A stretch of 64,000 bases of DNA from NCBI GenBank assembly GCA_946699065.1, contig CAMPDV010001187.1, positions 1 to 64,000 of the forward strand, read 5' to 3'. Below the pieces are notes generated by a model. It was not told the origin of the DNA. It did not search any database and saw only the letters and a list, made by a program, of their open reading frames with translations. Each line of letters begins with the position of its first letter. Position 1 is the first letter of the stretch. The DNA comes from Loxodes magnus (Eukaryota; Ciliophora; Karyorelictea; Loxodida; Loxodidae). Both the position numbers and the translations under genes were made by a program. Positions 22,820-35,099 of the stretch are shown piece after piece.

Positions 22820-25630
22820 AAGAAAACTTTAGCTTAGTTTAAATTTAGGCAATTGGATAAACTAGTGTTAAGTTTAAAGAGATTAGTATTTACTTTTAAT
22901 CTTTAATTAATTATTTATAAAAGTATTATTTGTATCTATTCATAAATATTTAAGAATTTGTAATAATAATCTAAATAAAATGGTAAAAAATATTAATAAC
23001 TATAAATGGTTGTAAGCTTATTTATATTTATAATGTATTTGTATATTTGCTTATTTTTAGTTTTTCTTTTAGCTACAAAATAATTATTAATGTAACTATT
23101 ATTCCATTTTAAAATGTTTGAAGATTCTATAATTTTAACAGTTTTTAAGATTATCATAAATAGTAAAAGGATAATACTAAAATTAGTATGCTTAATTTTT
23201 GATTATAATATATGGAAGCAAATTTTTCTGACAACTTTACTTTTATAAAAAATAACTAATTGCTTTTTGTTCAGTTAAAAAATTATTAGAATAATTATGT
23301 TTTAAAATATTAACCAAAAATAAATTTTTGACTAATAGTTATAATAAAAAAAACAAACATATGCAAAATAAAATAATTTAAGTTAAAATAAATAATTAAA
23401 CATTTTTATTTTGCTATTTAATTTTTACAATATTAACTATAAATTATAATCAGAAATAGAAATTTGAAAAGAATATTATTATTTGGAATTAGGAAATAAC
23501 ATATGAAAAGTAAAGATAAAAATTATTTCAATATTTAAATTAAAAAAAAATAAAAAACTCACAATCAGTTTATTTTTTATCTGCTCTTGGTATAGGTGAA
23601 AAAATGCTCTTTTCTATAAAGATCAATAAAGTAATAAAAATGCTTTATTTTATGAAGAGAATAATTAAAACATAAGAAATCATATTACAAAAAAAATGAA
23701 TTAAATAATAAAATCAAAAAATAGTCCTTTTATAAAAAAACGAAAAAATAATTTGCCTGCATTTTTTTATTTGAAACTCTTACCATTTTTCTCCAAAAAA
23801 AATACGTTTTTTTTGATTCTATAACAAATATTTAAGACAGATTTTACCAATTTTTATACGAAAACATTTAAGATTAAAGAAATAGAATTAATAAAAACCT
23901 TATTTAGCTTAATTTATAATTTTTGTAATAAAGAAAAAAATTGCTAATAGTTATTCTTTACTAAAAATGTCAGCTCAAATAATTAATTTAGTAAAGCAAA
24001 AACTTAAGAAAAATTCAAAAATTCAAAAAACGATGATGGGATTCAAATTTAGAAAAAATAGATTAAAAATCATATAAACAAAATGAGATTATCTTACTTA
24101 TAAACATTTTTTCATTCTTATTTATTTAAAATTTCATAAAAACTTCGATTTAATCTTCTCAAATTCAATTACTCTTTCAGACTCAAATTTCCTTTATTAC
24201 TCAAATTCTCACAAGTTTTTTTTATAAAATTTTCTTCATAAAAAAATTTTTTTATTAAATTTTTTTGCTTTATTTCATTTTTTTGATGTCGTTATTTTTA
24301 TCTATAGTTTTTTTTCGTTTTTTACTTTTTTAATAACTTATTTATGATTTTTTTTAGTTTGATTTTTTTCTTATCTTTCTTTTCTTTTAATTTTTTTTAG
24401 CAATTCTTCTTTATCTAATATTTTACAAGTTTTATCATATCTTAACATCTTTCAAGCTTTCTGCATTTACAAAATAAGTTTTTTTTTCTTCTTCACGTTG
24501 CTTTTTTTTAGGCTACAAAGAATTCTTTTTTTCAAAGTTAAGATTTATCAATACCTGCTATTTGTGAAGACCTTCTGGTTTTTTTTAATTAATCAAAGTG
24601 ATTAGTTAAATGGTTATATTTCAAAAGTTTTAAGCATTTAATTTGATTCTTTTTTTAATTTAATTTTTTTTTTTTTAAGGTGATGTTTTTCTCTAGTCAT
24701 TTTTCTTTAATTTGTGATGTTTTCTTCATTACAGTTTTTTTGTTTTTAAATCCATTTCGGATCAATTTAGAAGTTTCACTTTAGTTTCGCCTTGCTTTTT
24801 TGACTTTTTTATCTGATGTTACACGAATTTTACTTATAATTTGTTACTAACATCTCTCAAAGTATTTTTTCATTAAATTCGTACATCATATTTTTAATGA
24901 AAATTCCTTACTATTTACTAAGATAAAAAAAAGATTTAAAATTTTTTTTTCGAATGTTGTATTTTTCAATATTATTGGTTTTTCCTTTTAACTCTTCTTT
25001 ACATCTTTTTTCATATTGAATCAACAGAAATTTTCTTAATAAGGTAATTATTTCTTATTTTAAAAATTTAGAAAAGAAAGGAATATCAACAACGAGACAA
25101 GGTAAAGCTATAACATACTAGATTTTATAAAGAATAAAAATTTTTTAAATAAAAGGAGATTAAAAAGGTTAATTTTCGTGACTTCAGATAACTAGATTAT
25201 AGTATTTTTTAAATATTTAGGTTTGCTTTTCAAATTAAGATTTATTTTAAGAAAAAATAAATATGAAAAGAAGATATAAAAGAAAAAGTTGAGAAAAGTA
25301 GTAAGAGTATAGAGATCATAGAAAATGTTTAATTATGTTTCTTAAGCTGAGAAATAATTATTTTCTTGTGTTTTTAACGCAAGTGCTACTTACCAGTTTA
25401 AATTTCTTTGTAGATTTCATATATGATTTATAAAATATCATTATCAATTAGATACTTCGTTTGTATGATTTCCTTTTGTATGAATTTACCTCTTGTTACT
25501 TTAATTAACTTAATTATTTGTTAAAATTTTCAGTTATTTTCTAAATTCTTTTGTAATAATACTTTCATATTTAATTAGATTGTTCTAGTCTTAGATATAA
25601 ATGTTATAAATCTTCATTTTATCAAAATCA
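22820..25630. other. Extremely AT-rich, low-complexity DNA
   Basis: Long A and T runs, particularly 23540-25000. No gene, RNA or named repeat can be supported. Confidence 0.5.
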
Positions 25631-25634
25631 AACT

Positions 25635-26420
25635 TATGATATTTCTTTATTCTAATATATTATTATAGCATAACACTATTATTTCTGGTCTCACCTTTAT
25701 TTGGTTTACCACTTATTAGTTTGTTAATTTATTGTTTAAAAATAATTTATCACTTTAAATTTGCTTGTATCTTCATTATCATGTTTCTTGATATTTTTAA
25801 GATTTTTTTCCATTATTTTTTTCGATAGGCCTAACTGCTATCATTTTCATTGAAATAATTTACTGCCTTTTAGATATAAGGAGCTTTTTGGCTTAGTTGG
25901 AGTTTTTTACAGATTAAGCAAACATTCACTTGTCTTGCTTATTTTAAGCATATCTTACCATTTGATTTATATTAATCTCTTTTATTTTTATTAAAATTGG
26001 TAGCAATTTCTTACTTTATATAATGAAAGCTTGCAATGTCAACATATCATTATTTTCCGATAGGGAATATATTTTGTTGCAGTTTGTTATTCTATTTCCA
26101 ATGAATCACTTTCTTTAAGTTTTTCTGGTTTAGTATTTTCAAATTTTAAATTTCTATTGCTATTTGTTCTGTCTGTAAAATTCCACCTTAAATTTGTTGC
26201 AAGTGCGGGTTTAGAGCAATTCCTATCGTAGTGTTGAATTTTCCTATTTTACAATTTCTATAGGATTTTACAATTCATTAGTTAGTTTATAAAGATCTTT
26301 AATTACTTTTGTTATTTCTTAATTCTCTATCTAAAGATGGCAGAGATCATTGACTACATCCTACTAAGTTTTATAAGGTTTTGTTGGTGAAGTCTGTTAT
26401 TTCTTAGGTACCATTTTATT
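25635..26420 (-). mobile_element. ORF1-only retroposon A (half-LINE-like)
   Basis: The minus-strand frame begins at ATG 26414 with MVPKKQQTSPTK, closely matching the starts of elements B and C (MASKKQQNSPTK, MAPKKQSTKNQ). A coiled-coil Lys/Gln/Glu-rich part and a degenerate double zinc-knuckle region follow. The 3' end has the family stem-loop: TGGT and ACCA (25686-25689 with 25708-25711) around the conserved AAACCAAATAAAGGTGA loop. It then runs into an AT-rich microsatellite tail. The reading frame looks broken, with a few breaks. Confidence 0.65.
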
Positions 26421-26899
26421 TTTATATAATATATCTAAGAAATGTTTTTAAATAGTATACAAGCAGTACAGATGATATGCTCTATGCAGATGAAGCGCAT
26501 CCTTTTATTTTTCTTTATATATTCTATATAATTTATTTAAATTATCTCTTCTATTTATTTAAAATCCATTTTATGATGTTTCAATCTATCTTATTATCTT
26601 TTTTATTTTTTAAATTGAAGAGTTAAAAGATTTTTTTTTCAGCTTCTTTTCATCGCTTCTCTTTCATAAAGATATCTTTTAATGATTAATTTTTTTTAAA
26701 TTTTTTATTTAATTTTTTATTTAGCTAATGTTAAATACTTTTGTCTTTGCAATTTTTTTTATTTTAAATTACTTCTTGTCTTCTTACATTTCTCTTATTC
26801 TCTTTTACTCTTAACTCCTTAAAAATCCTATTATTCTTTTCACATTACACTTTAATTTACGTTTACTTCTTGTCTTTCAAATTTTTATGTTCCTTTTTT

Positions 26900-27662
26900 A
26901 TTTTAAATTAATATAATAATATAATAATGTGGCATCACCTTTATTTACCTTACCATAAATTAGAGTTTATAGAATTTTGTAGTAATTAATAGGTCTCGAA
27001 ATCGTATTATACTTGATTTTTTTAATCGTAAATTCTTATAACATTTTTATTTTCTCCTCTTGCTAATTCTTGTAAGTCAAATCCAGATTGTATCTCTCAA
27101 TGCCTTTTAGATTTTTGAAGTTTCTAAGAATGGTTAAAATATTTTTTCTTGAAAGTCTTCTGTTTGGAAGCATAAGATTATGAATAAATTTTAGATTTCT
27201 CTTTCAGTTACTTAAGATTGTTTCTTCTTAAATCGTTAACACTAATTAAACTTGTGTCCATACTTATAGCAATATCAACATTTAATTTTTCTTTTCTAAT
27301 AGAATAAGTTTTAATTCAGATTCTTCTCCTTATGATTCTGAATTTGATAGTTAACTGAGCTTGATATGCTCCAGTTAACTGATCCTCTGGGAAAAATTTT
27401 ATCTTAAATTTCATTCGATTTGACCAATTTATCTTTCTATCTATTTCTAAGGAAATAGTCTATTATTTAATTTCTTGCTTAGAGTCCTATTAATTTACCA
27501 ATTAGTTAATGGCTAACATGAGAGATTAAATTATTAATTTAAAGTCTTAAACTTCTTTTGCTAGCTTCTAATTATCCAATTGTAACAATAGAAATAGTTA
27601 GCAAAGTCTGGTTAATTTTTAGATTTTGTTGGAGAATTCTATTATTTCTTAGATGCCATTTT
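26900..27662 (-). mobile_element. ORF1-only retroposon B (half-LINE-like)
   Basis: Starts at ATG 27659 with MASKKQQNSPTK. A Gln/Lys-rich helical part follows. At about 27250-27290 the sequence gives K-C-W-Y-C-Y-K-Y-G-H-K-F-N-Q-C, a textbook C-x2-C-x4-H-x4-C zinc knuckle whose Trp is encoded by TGA. The 3' stem-loop at 26930-26955 has TGG/CCA with the shared AAATAAAGGTGA loop, followed by a (TTATTA) tail. It looks broken, with few breaks. It lies tail-to-head with element A, about 0.5 kb away. Confidence 0.7.
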
Positions 27663-28459
27663 ATATTAAATTATATTATATAATAATTTATTATTATTTT
27701 TTAATAAAGTAAAAACCAAAACATCCAAGATTAGTCCATTTTTAAAATTCTTCTATAGTGTAAATCTCCAAAAATAACTCTACACTTTTCCTTTCTCTCT
27801 TAATTATATTTCTTTTTTTGGTTTCTTTTACTTATTTAGTTAGTTATCTCTTTTCATCATTATCTATCCTTATATTCAAATTATTTATACTTCTATAAAT
27901 AGTTTATAAGATAATTCTTCTTTAACTTAGTTTTTCTTATCGATAAGTCTAAATAATTAAATTTATAAATATTTTAATATTTTTATTATATCGGAACTTA
28001 CTTTATTCTATTTTCTAAATTATTTTTTCATCATTCATGATTCTTTTATTTTTTTATTTAATATATTTACGTATTACCCCTTTTACTTAATTTTTCAAAA
28101 TTTTTTAGTCCATTCCAAAATTTTTTATCCATCAAAAAAAATCTCTTGCAGTGTAAAATGCTGAGCAAAAAAAGACTTTTCCATTTTTCATGAATTTTCA
28201 ACCACTTCTACACACTTAATTGCACCTTTTATACTTCTACTTCCTTTAACTTCACTCACTCTTTCTTTCTTCATATATTTTACACTCCTTCTCCCTTCTT
28301 CCAATTTTTTTCCCTTTCTATTTTTTCTTTTCTTTTTTATTTCAAAATTTTTTCCCTTTCTTACTTACATTTTTTCTCTTACAAAAAAAAATTTTTTTAT
28401 TTTTCTTTCTTTATTTTTTTTACTTCCCATCACTCTTTACTCTTTTATATTTCTTACTT

Positions 28460-28830
28460 CATTTAACTCTAACATCCTCATACACTTTCATATACTCTAT
28501 TCATATTCCATACATATATTCTATACATACTCTATATCTACTCTATTTATATTCTATTTATATACATAATTTATATTATATACTTTATAATACTCTAATA
28601 TACATAATACTTTTAATACTTTAAATACTTATAATACTTTAATATACTTAAATATACTTTAATATACTCTAATATACTTTATAATATACTTTAATATACT
28701 TTAATATACTTTAAATATACTTTAAATACTTTATAATACTTTAAATACTTTAAATATACTTTAATCATACTTTAAATATACTTTAATATACTTTAATATA
28801 CTTAATAATATAATTACTTAATAACTTAAT
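28460..28830. repeat. AT-rich minisatellite, TATACTTTAA-like units
   Basis: From about 28560 to 28810 the sequence is an irregular array of 9-14 nt TATACTTTAA(A) units. It is preceded by related ATACTCTATTCAT-like repeats from 28460. It begins about 40 nt beyond the stop codon of the kelch gene and is probably its 3' flank. Confidence 0.8.
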
Positions 28831-28852
28831 AATTGTCCTCATTAAGAAAGAT

Positions 28853-31135
28853 TCAACTCACACCCAATTGCATAGATTTCCACTCTCTAGATTTAAAAAA
28901 ACTACCTCCTTTTATGTCGTAATAATATATCACATTTGCCTATGACTTATAATCACTACTCCACATCCATATGACATTATTCACATATTAACCATTGTAT
29001 CAGAAATTAGATGATTATTATGGATATTAACTACCATCCCTTATCATGGACCTAGTGTCAAACACACAAGTTTACTAAAGATGATTACTCCTGTCCCAAA
29101 TATAAGCACACTCAGTCTCATTCACTCACACACTTGCCAAATCAGCTGCCGGCTTAGGTAACTCCATCCCATACTACTAATACACACTCAACCTCACGTC
29201 ATATGATGATACCAAACTTGATCTAGTGAAATTATTAGATAAATCTGAACTTTATATATGACCACCCACTATCCATACTCTCTCATGTGATACCCATATT
29301 CCATTAGCATGGATACAGTCCTTATTACTCAACAATGACACAGACTTATTCAGGACTATGTCGTACACCTCCAATGAATTGTAGTAATTATAATAATCAT
29401 GAGATGATGCAGAATAAGATTACGGATTCTTTCCTCCTAATATATACAACAATCTGTCATTGTCATATCCCATTTATTTGATTGCTCTTGGCTAGATCAA
29501 AGAAGCTTATGCTTTTATTCCTGAATCACTACCTACAGTTATTTATAAGATCTTATCCAGATGTGATTAAGTTGATTTACCACCTACCTAGATTAGTAAC
29601 TCATCAGAGATCTAATATGTCAAGGAACAATTTTGAGTGATTGGAGTCATTTTTGATACCGCATTGTAAACATAGGAGCCATTGATACTGTCCAACTTGT
29701 AACTTTAGATCTTATTGGTACCATAGAATACTCTCCTATATACTGCTATCCTTGGTGGAGAATTATTCACTCTCTTAAGTATTAGATACTTATAGATAGA
29801 ATCCTTCACCAACTCACTCCATTCACTGACTTGAATTTATTTAGCTTAAGACTTTATCTATTCCAAAGAATATGGCAAATCTTTTAATTACTATTCTTTT
29901 TATCTAAGCTAGTCATTGATATTTTTATTATCGGCTTCCAACTAACTAAATGCAGATTTTATACTCTCCTACTTCTTCAATAAGATTCTCATTTACTCTT
30001 TGTAATTGATATTCTCTTATGCTAATTTATGTAACTAGTCTTATAATTAAGTGATAGCAGACTTATTAAGAGCTAAATCTTATTGAAGTTAAGCATTTTA
30101 TTGTTGTAGTTTTTATATCTCTTAAGCATATTAGAGCTACTTGGCCTGAAGTTATTAGTCCTTATTGCTTAACTAGAGTTGAAAGTCTTATTCTTTGTTT
30201 TCTTACTAGAGGAACCGTTATTGAAAGTCTTAGTATAAACGCTTTATTACTAACTATAATTGCTTGATCTAGCTTGCTTAGGCCATGTAACTCTAGTATA
30301 CTTGGTTAGGCTAAAGCTACTGCGTTAGATGAGAAACGATAAAATTCTAGAGAGCCTATTAACTTAAATTCTCGCGACATACAACAGATGATGATTAGGA
30401 GATACTCTAGAACCTATCCTAGATTGCTAACTCAATTTGATTCAACTGTCTCTTCTTATTCTCACACTGATTGATATTATCCTAGGAACTATTTGAGATA
30501 GCTTCGACCTAACTTCCTATCACCTGATAGTAAATAGATGTTTCTTTAAGTAACTACATTTACTTCTTTATTTAGTATTATTAATCATTCACCATCTTCT
30601 AACAGGCTTACTTGATACTCTACTTGATCTATAGCTATACCTAAACCATATTAGCCATTCTGGATATCTACAATTAACTTATCTGACTATACCATTAATA
30701 CAATGTAGATATGTATTAAACCAGTCTCTACTTGATAGCTCTAAAAGTGGATTCCAAGTAACTCTTTAAATGCTAGATTGCATCCTACGTAGCGATACAT
30801 CTATGTCCTTAATGCGATGTATACTAACATTGTACACATATTCTTATACTGTCCTATACGCAATATAGAGATAAGGAATACTATCTATGAATAAGGCAGA
30901 TGTCCTAAGGATTGGTGGAGTTCTATGCCTATTGCCTTACTAAGTTCATAATTGGTAATGACTCGATTGGTCTTTACGTGGTGATGTTATGCTTGTTGCA
31001 TATAAACTTTTATTGTAGTCTATAAATGCCTTTCACGCATTTCTCACATAGAATACATCCGCAGTCCAACTGCCTAGGCTTTTTAAGCTCTTAGTTGAAA
31101 TCTTTCACACATGCTTCACACTTGGCCGCTGACAT
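28853..31135 (-). CDS. RING / B-box / coiled-coil / kelch-repeat protein (TRIM-like)
   Basis: The best host gene in the window: 760 codons, ATG 31135 to TGA 28853, read with UAA/UAG = Gln. A RING-type finger comes first: C6, C9, C25, C27, C30, C33, C46, H49 (C in the usual His position, His last). A complete B-box 2 follows: C80, H83, C92, D95, C100, C103, H108, H111. A Gln-rich coiled coil runs from about 120 to 430, then kelch-type blades with Gly-Gly at 518-519, 567-568 and 624-625 (for example RLLYILGGKN, RVWIVGGHIQ). This layout is the TRIM pattern with a kelch propeller as the substrate-binding part, so a cytosolic E3 ubiquitin ligase or scaffold is likely. Two in-frame TGAs, codons 670 (29128-29126) and 712 (29002-29000), lie inside the propeller in contexts suited to Trp. 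The domain continues past both, so they are read as sense. GC is well above the flanks. No intron is needed. Confidence 0.9.
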
Positions 31136-32963
31136 TTTAATTTTTTATTGAGTAAAAAATAGAAATGCTACTTAATATTTGATTGGATTGAAATAACTTA
31201 AGAAAATAATTTAAATTAAACTAATTGAATGAAAATAATTATTAAATTAAATAGAAAAATTAACTACTTTTAAAATTATTACATAAAATGGAAGAAAATA
31301 ACCTATAAAAGGAATAAATTACTTATAAAACTAAATACTTAGAAATAGATTTAACTAATAAAAAGAACAAACAGAAAAGAAACATTTGATGGTTTTAAAA
31401 TTAGTAATAACTAAATTATTCTAATTTTATTAATAAACATCATATAAACTAAATATAGATATAAATAGATATCTAACCAAACTCATATAAAATTGATTTA
31501 ATGAAAAGCTTTTTCAACTTATAGTAAACACATAAAGCAAATATGTGCTATTTTAAGATAAAAAAATAAAATAGATGATATATTATAATTTTTAATTAAA
31601 GCAGAATAGATAGTAAAGATGAATTATATAATAAACATTTATTAATATTTCTAAATAAACTAATGATAACAGTAAAGATATAATGGAGCAATTGAACACA
31701 TAGAGATTTTATTTAAATGAGAGAAATATCTTCTAAAAGCAAGTACCTTGATGATCTTAAGATTAATTCTTTTTACCTGAATAATCATATAAAATTTAAA
31801 CTATATTAATTACTAAATCTAATCTCAAAAGCTTAGCCTTTCTGTAAGATAAATAAAATATATTAGACATTATGCAATTTTTTAACAGGAGCTAGATAAA
31901 GTATTTTCTAAATAATGCTATTAATTAGAAATAAATTAGCCAAGAATAAATCCTATTGATTAATTTTTCAACTATTTCACGTCTAAGATGAAGGAGAAAT
32001 ATCAGCAAAATAAAGAAAAGCAAGAAAATAATAAAAAAAATCAAGGAGGAATAATTCAACTAAAGGTAAGCTCAATTAACTGATGGAAAGCATGGAATAA
32101 TTAGAAAATAAATAACTAAAATAACAATCTGAAATTTTAATACTTTGCATTTAATCATAGTAAAAGCAGAAATGCTTAGTTATCGAAAATCTTAAAAAAT
32201 AGAAGACTATATTCAGCTGAAAAATTTTTTATGCCATATCGTTATAAAAAGCTAGTAGCAGTATTTAGAAAGGTATCCTGAAGTTAGTTAAATAAAATTC
32301 ATAGCCCTAATTACTAAATTACAAGTTTTGGGACCTGAAAGAATATGTGAAGATGAGAAAAACCTAAGACTAGACTATCTGGTTTCCGTTCCTTAAATAA
32401 TTAACCTAAGATCTATACAAGAACTAATTAAAGTATAGTATTAAGAGAAAAGGAGAACATGCTTATCCAGCTGAGCTAAAGCAAAAATAGAAAGAAAGAA
32501 AAACAATTAAGACGTAATTCTATAAAAGATAGGGAAAATTCTTCCATTTTACTTTTAAAAGGAAGAAGTAGCTTAAAAATAATAAATATAGTAGTTAATT
32601 CAGTTCAAGGCTTACTAATTTAGCAGCTATCTCAAAATATTTTTTTAAGATCTATTTAAAATTGAACTAAGAAAGTATCTTCTATTATGTAAGATGCAGG
32701 ATTACTTATTTACGATATTCATTAATATTAGAATATTTTATCTATTTAACTAAAACTAAGGTTTATACTCAAATGGTTAATTAAATGTTTAGAAATTTAA
32801 GATTTTCTTTTTATTTTACCAATGATCTCCTAGGTTTACAAATCTTAATTTGAAAATCCATTATCATTATTTAAATGGGTTTTCTTTATTTCATTAGCTT
32901 TCTCGCTTTGTTTTCGTATTAGATATTTATCAATTCTTAATAATTTAAAATAAAGTTATTCTG
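31136..32963. other. Intergenic, decayed coiled-coil-like frames
   Basis: Upstream of the kelch gene. On the plus strand at about 31980-32600 the translation is Lys/Gln-rich and coiled-coil-like (for example LNQLMESMEQLENKQLKQQ) and recalls LINE ORF1 proteins. The coherent stretches lie in different frames and no finger motif is seen. I would not call a gene. Confidence 0.35.
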
Positions 32964-34020
32964 ATGTCTAAGTTGTCTCTTTTTCTTTTTACTATTTTTT
33001 TAATATTAACTCTAAATATCACTACAATCCAAGCTGTAGATTCAGATTTCTCTGAAAGTTTATAATCTGGAGTAGTTGAAATTTAAAGTTCTATTTTATT
33101 TTTTCTCTTCCTTCTTAATAAAGACTATTGAATATTTTCCTATTTGCTTCACAGTAACTAACAGATTCCAAATAACTTACAGATTCCAAATAGCTTCATC
33201 TCTTAATTAATCATAACAGTTTATTTTAATTTAGTCTTCAACTTTATTATCTTTTTACTTTGATTCTTACATTTATGCCTCATTGTATGTTTCTTAGTTA
33301 CTTTACAAATAAAAATTTTAATTTTTTGCAATTTAACGTAGTATTTTCTTACAAAACTTCATAGATAATTAATTAACTTCAGTTTATTTTATATCCTTCT
33401 ATTATACTTACAATATTTAAGTACCAAATTATAGTACAAAAGAAGTTTAGGACATCATTAGTGCTTACAAAGGTAAATATTCTTAGAGTTATTATAATGA
33501 TTGCAGAAAATGCTGATTGCTCGAGCTTGATCCAGTCTTAGCTATTTATTGCTCTTCTATTATTGATAATATTTTTTAACCTTTAACTATTAAGCTTATG
33601 TAGTAAATTTTCCAATGCTTTAAAAAGGATAGTTCTATTGACAGTTTGCTTAACTTAAATAGCGCTTAGAATTAAGGTAATCTTTCAATTTATTAAAACT
33701 CAGTCTAGCTATAACCTCTTATACGATCTGATACTTTTCTAATAAGTACCATCTTGATATATTAATATTCTTTATATATCAAACAATCTTCTAATCTAGA
33801 CGCTTTCTAGAGCTATATCTTACTATTTCTCTTCTATAAACTTAAACTTTAATATTTTCCTACTTTTATTCCTTTTTAATTGTATCTTTTATTTACCTAT
33901 CATCACTAATTTCTTCTCATTCTTCAAATGGTTAAATATAATCATCTTATGTACGTCCTTCTCTATTATAAATGAGCCTTCAACCTTTGTCGCTCGTAAA
34001 AAGCTAAAAGTCTAATTTGA
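32964..34020 (+). CDS. Weak candidate gene for a secreted or membrane protein
   Basis: Not recognised. The frame from ATG 32964 begins MSKLSLFLFTIFLILTL followed by N-I-T-T-I-Q-A, which looks like a cleavable signal peptide. From about 33080 a different frame is more convincing and runs to a TGA at 34018. It includes SQSYYNDCRKCWLLELDP at about 33478-33533, with Trp as TGA, and LNLNSAQNQGNLSIYQNS further on. Joining the two would need a short intron or a frame change, and an 18-nt direct repeat with GT...AG-like ends lies at 33151-33190. T-rich DNA easily imitates hydrophobic peptides, and a third frame is equally poor in TGA, so this may be chance. Confidence 0.25.
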
Positions 34021-35099
34021 TTGAATTCCTAGGTTTCTCTTTTAAATTCCTTCTTTTAAATTTTGCAATTCAATAAATAGTAAAAGTAAGTTTTTAAAAG
34101 TAGCAGATCTTAATTATGATAGTACCTCTTAAGTCATATAATTAGCCAATTAAATTATAAATACAAATAAACTATAAGGTTAGATAATTAAAAACTAGCT
34201 CTTTCAATTTCATCATCAATATTAACAAAAGATAGAAAGAAAAGGGTATCAAATAGAGAATTCAAAGGTTTAGGATAAGAATAAAATCATTTTTCGCTTA
34301 AACTTCAACTGTATCATAACTAATACTTACTCTAGTCAGATATAAGTAACATTACAATTTTAATGTTTAAGGATATAAAATAAAGGTAATTGAAGAGTTT
34401 CTGATAATTCAAATTAATAACACAATAAAAAGTAACAAAATAAATATCTTTAAGGATATCTCTATATCAAATTGAATGATAAATCTCTATCTAAGATTAA
34501 ATATTTGTGAATCTTAAATATATTAGATAATTGAAGCTATAAATACTATTTTGTCTAAGTAAAGAGACTAAAAAAGGAATTGATAGTGTCAATAAACTAT
34601 AAAAATTTACTTTCTGAAGAAAAACTCAAATAAATCTAAACTTTCACAAAACAATTTGATCATTACACTAAAGTGTTAACCTTAGTTTTGTATTTAATCC
34701 TTGTGTTCTAATAAACAGATATTTCAAAAATTAATTTGAATGGTTTAAAACAACTAAGTTCTCACTTTATATAAATTCAGAACGGTGTCTTATTGTATAG
34801 AGGTAGGATGATTTGCCGATTTTCTTCTTCAAACAGAGATTACTATGTTATCAATGCTTGCTGGATATTCATATACTTCAAAAACCTACCTAAATAGAAT
34901 AATTATTTGAAAATTTCCTCTTAGAACTTGAATCCAGCTAGAGGCTTCTCTAAGTTATTAGATATAGTCAGATAATTCAAAGTTTTGCTTTTGTCATTCT
35001 TTAGATTAGATATTTTAAAAAATATGATTCTTTATCAATAAGCAAATCATTTAGCTTATATAAGGTAGAAACTAAGTGATTCTTTAGTTAAATAAATAC

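Noticed and set aside
28853-31135. UGA = Cys (Euplotes-type code)
   Set aside because: Euplotes uses UAA and UAG as stops, whereas here both occur in large numbers within the coding sequence. The UGA positions fit Trp in the endonuclease, WW linker and knuckle contexts better.
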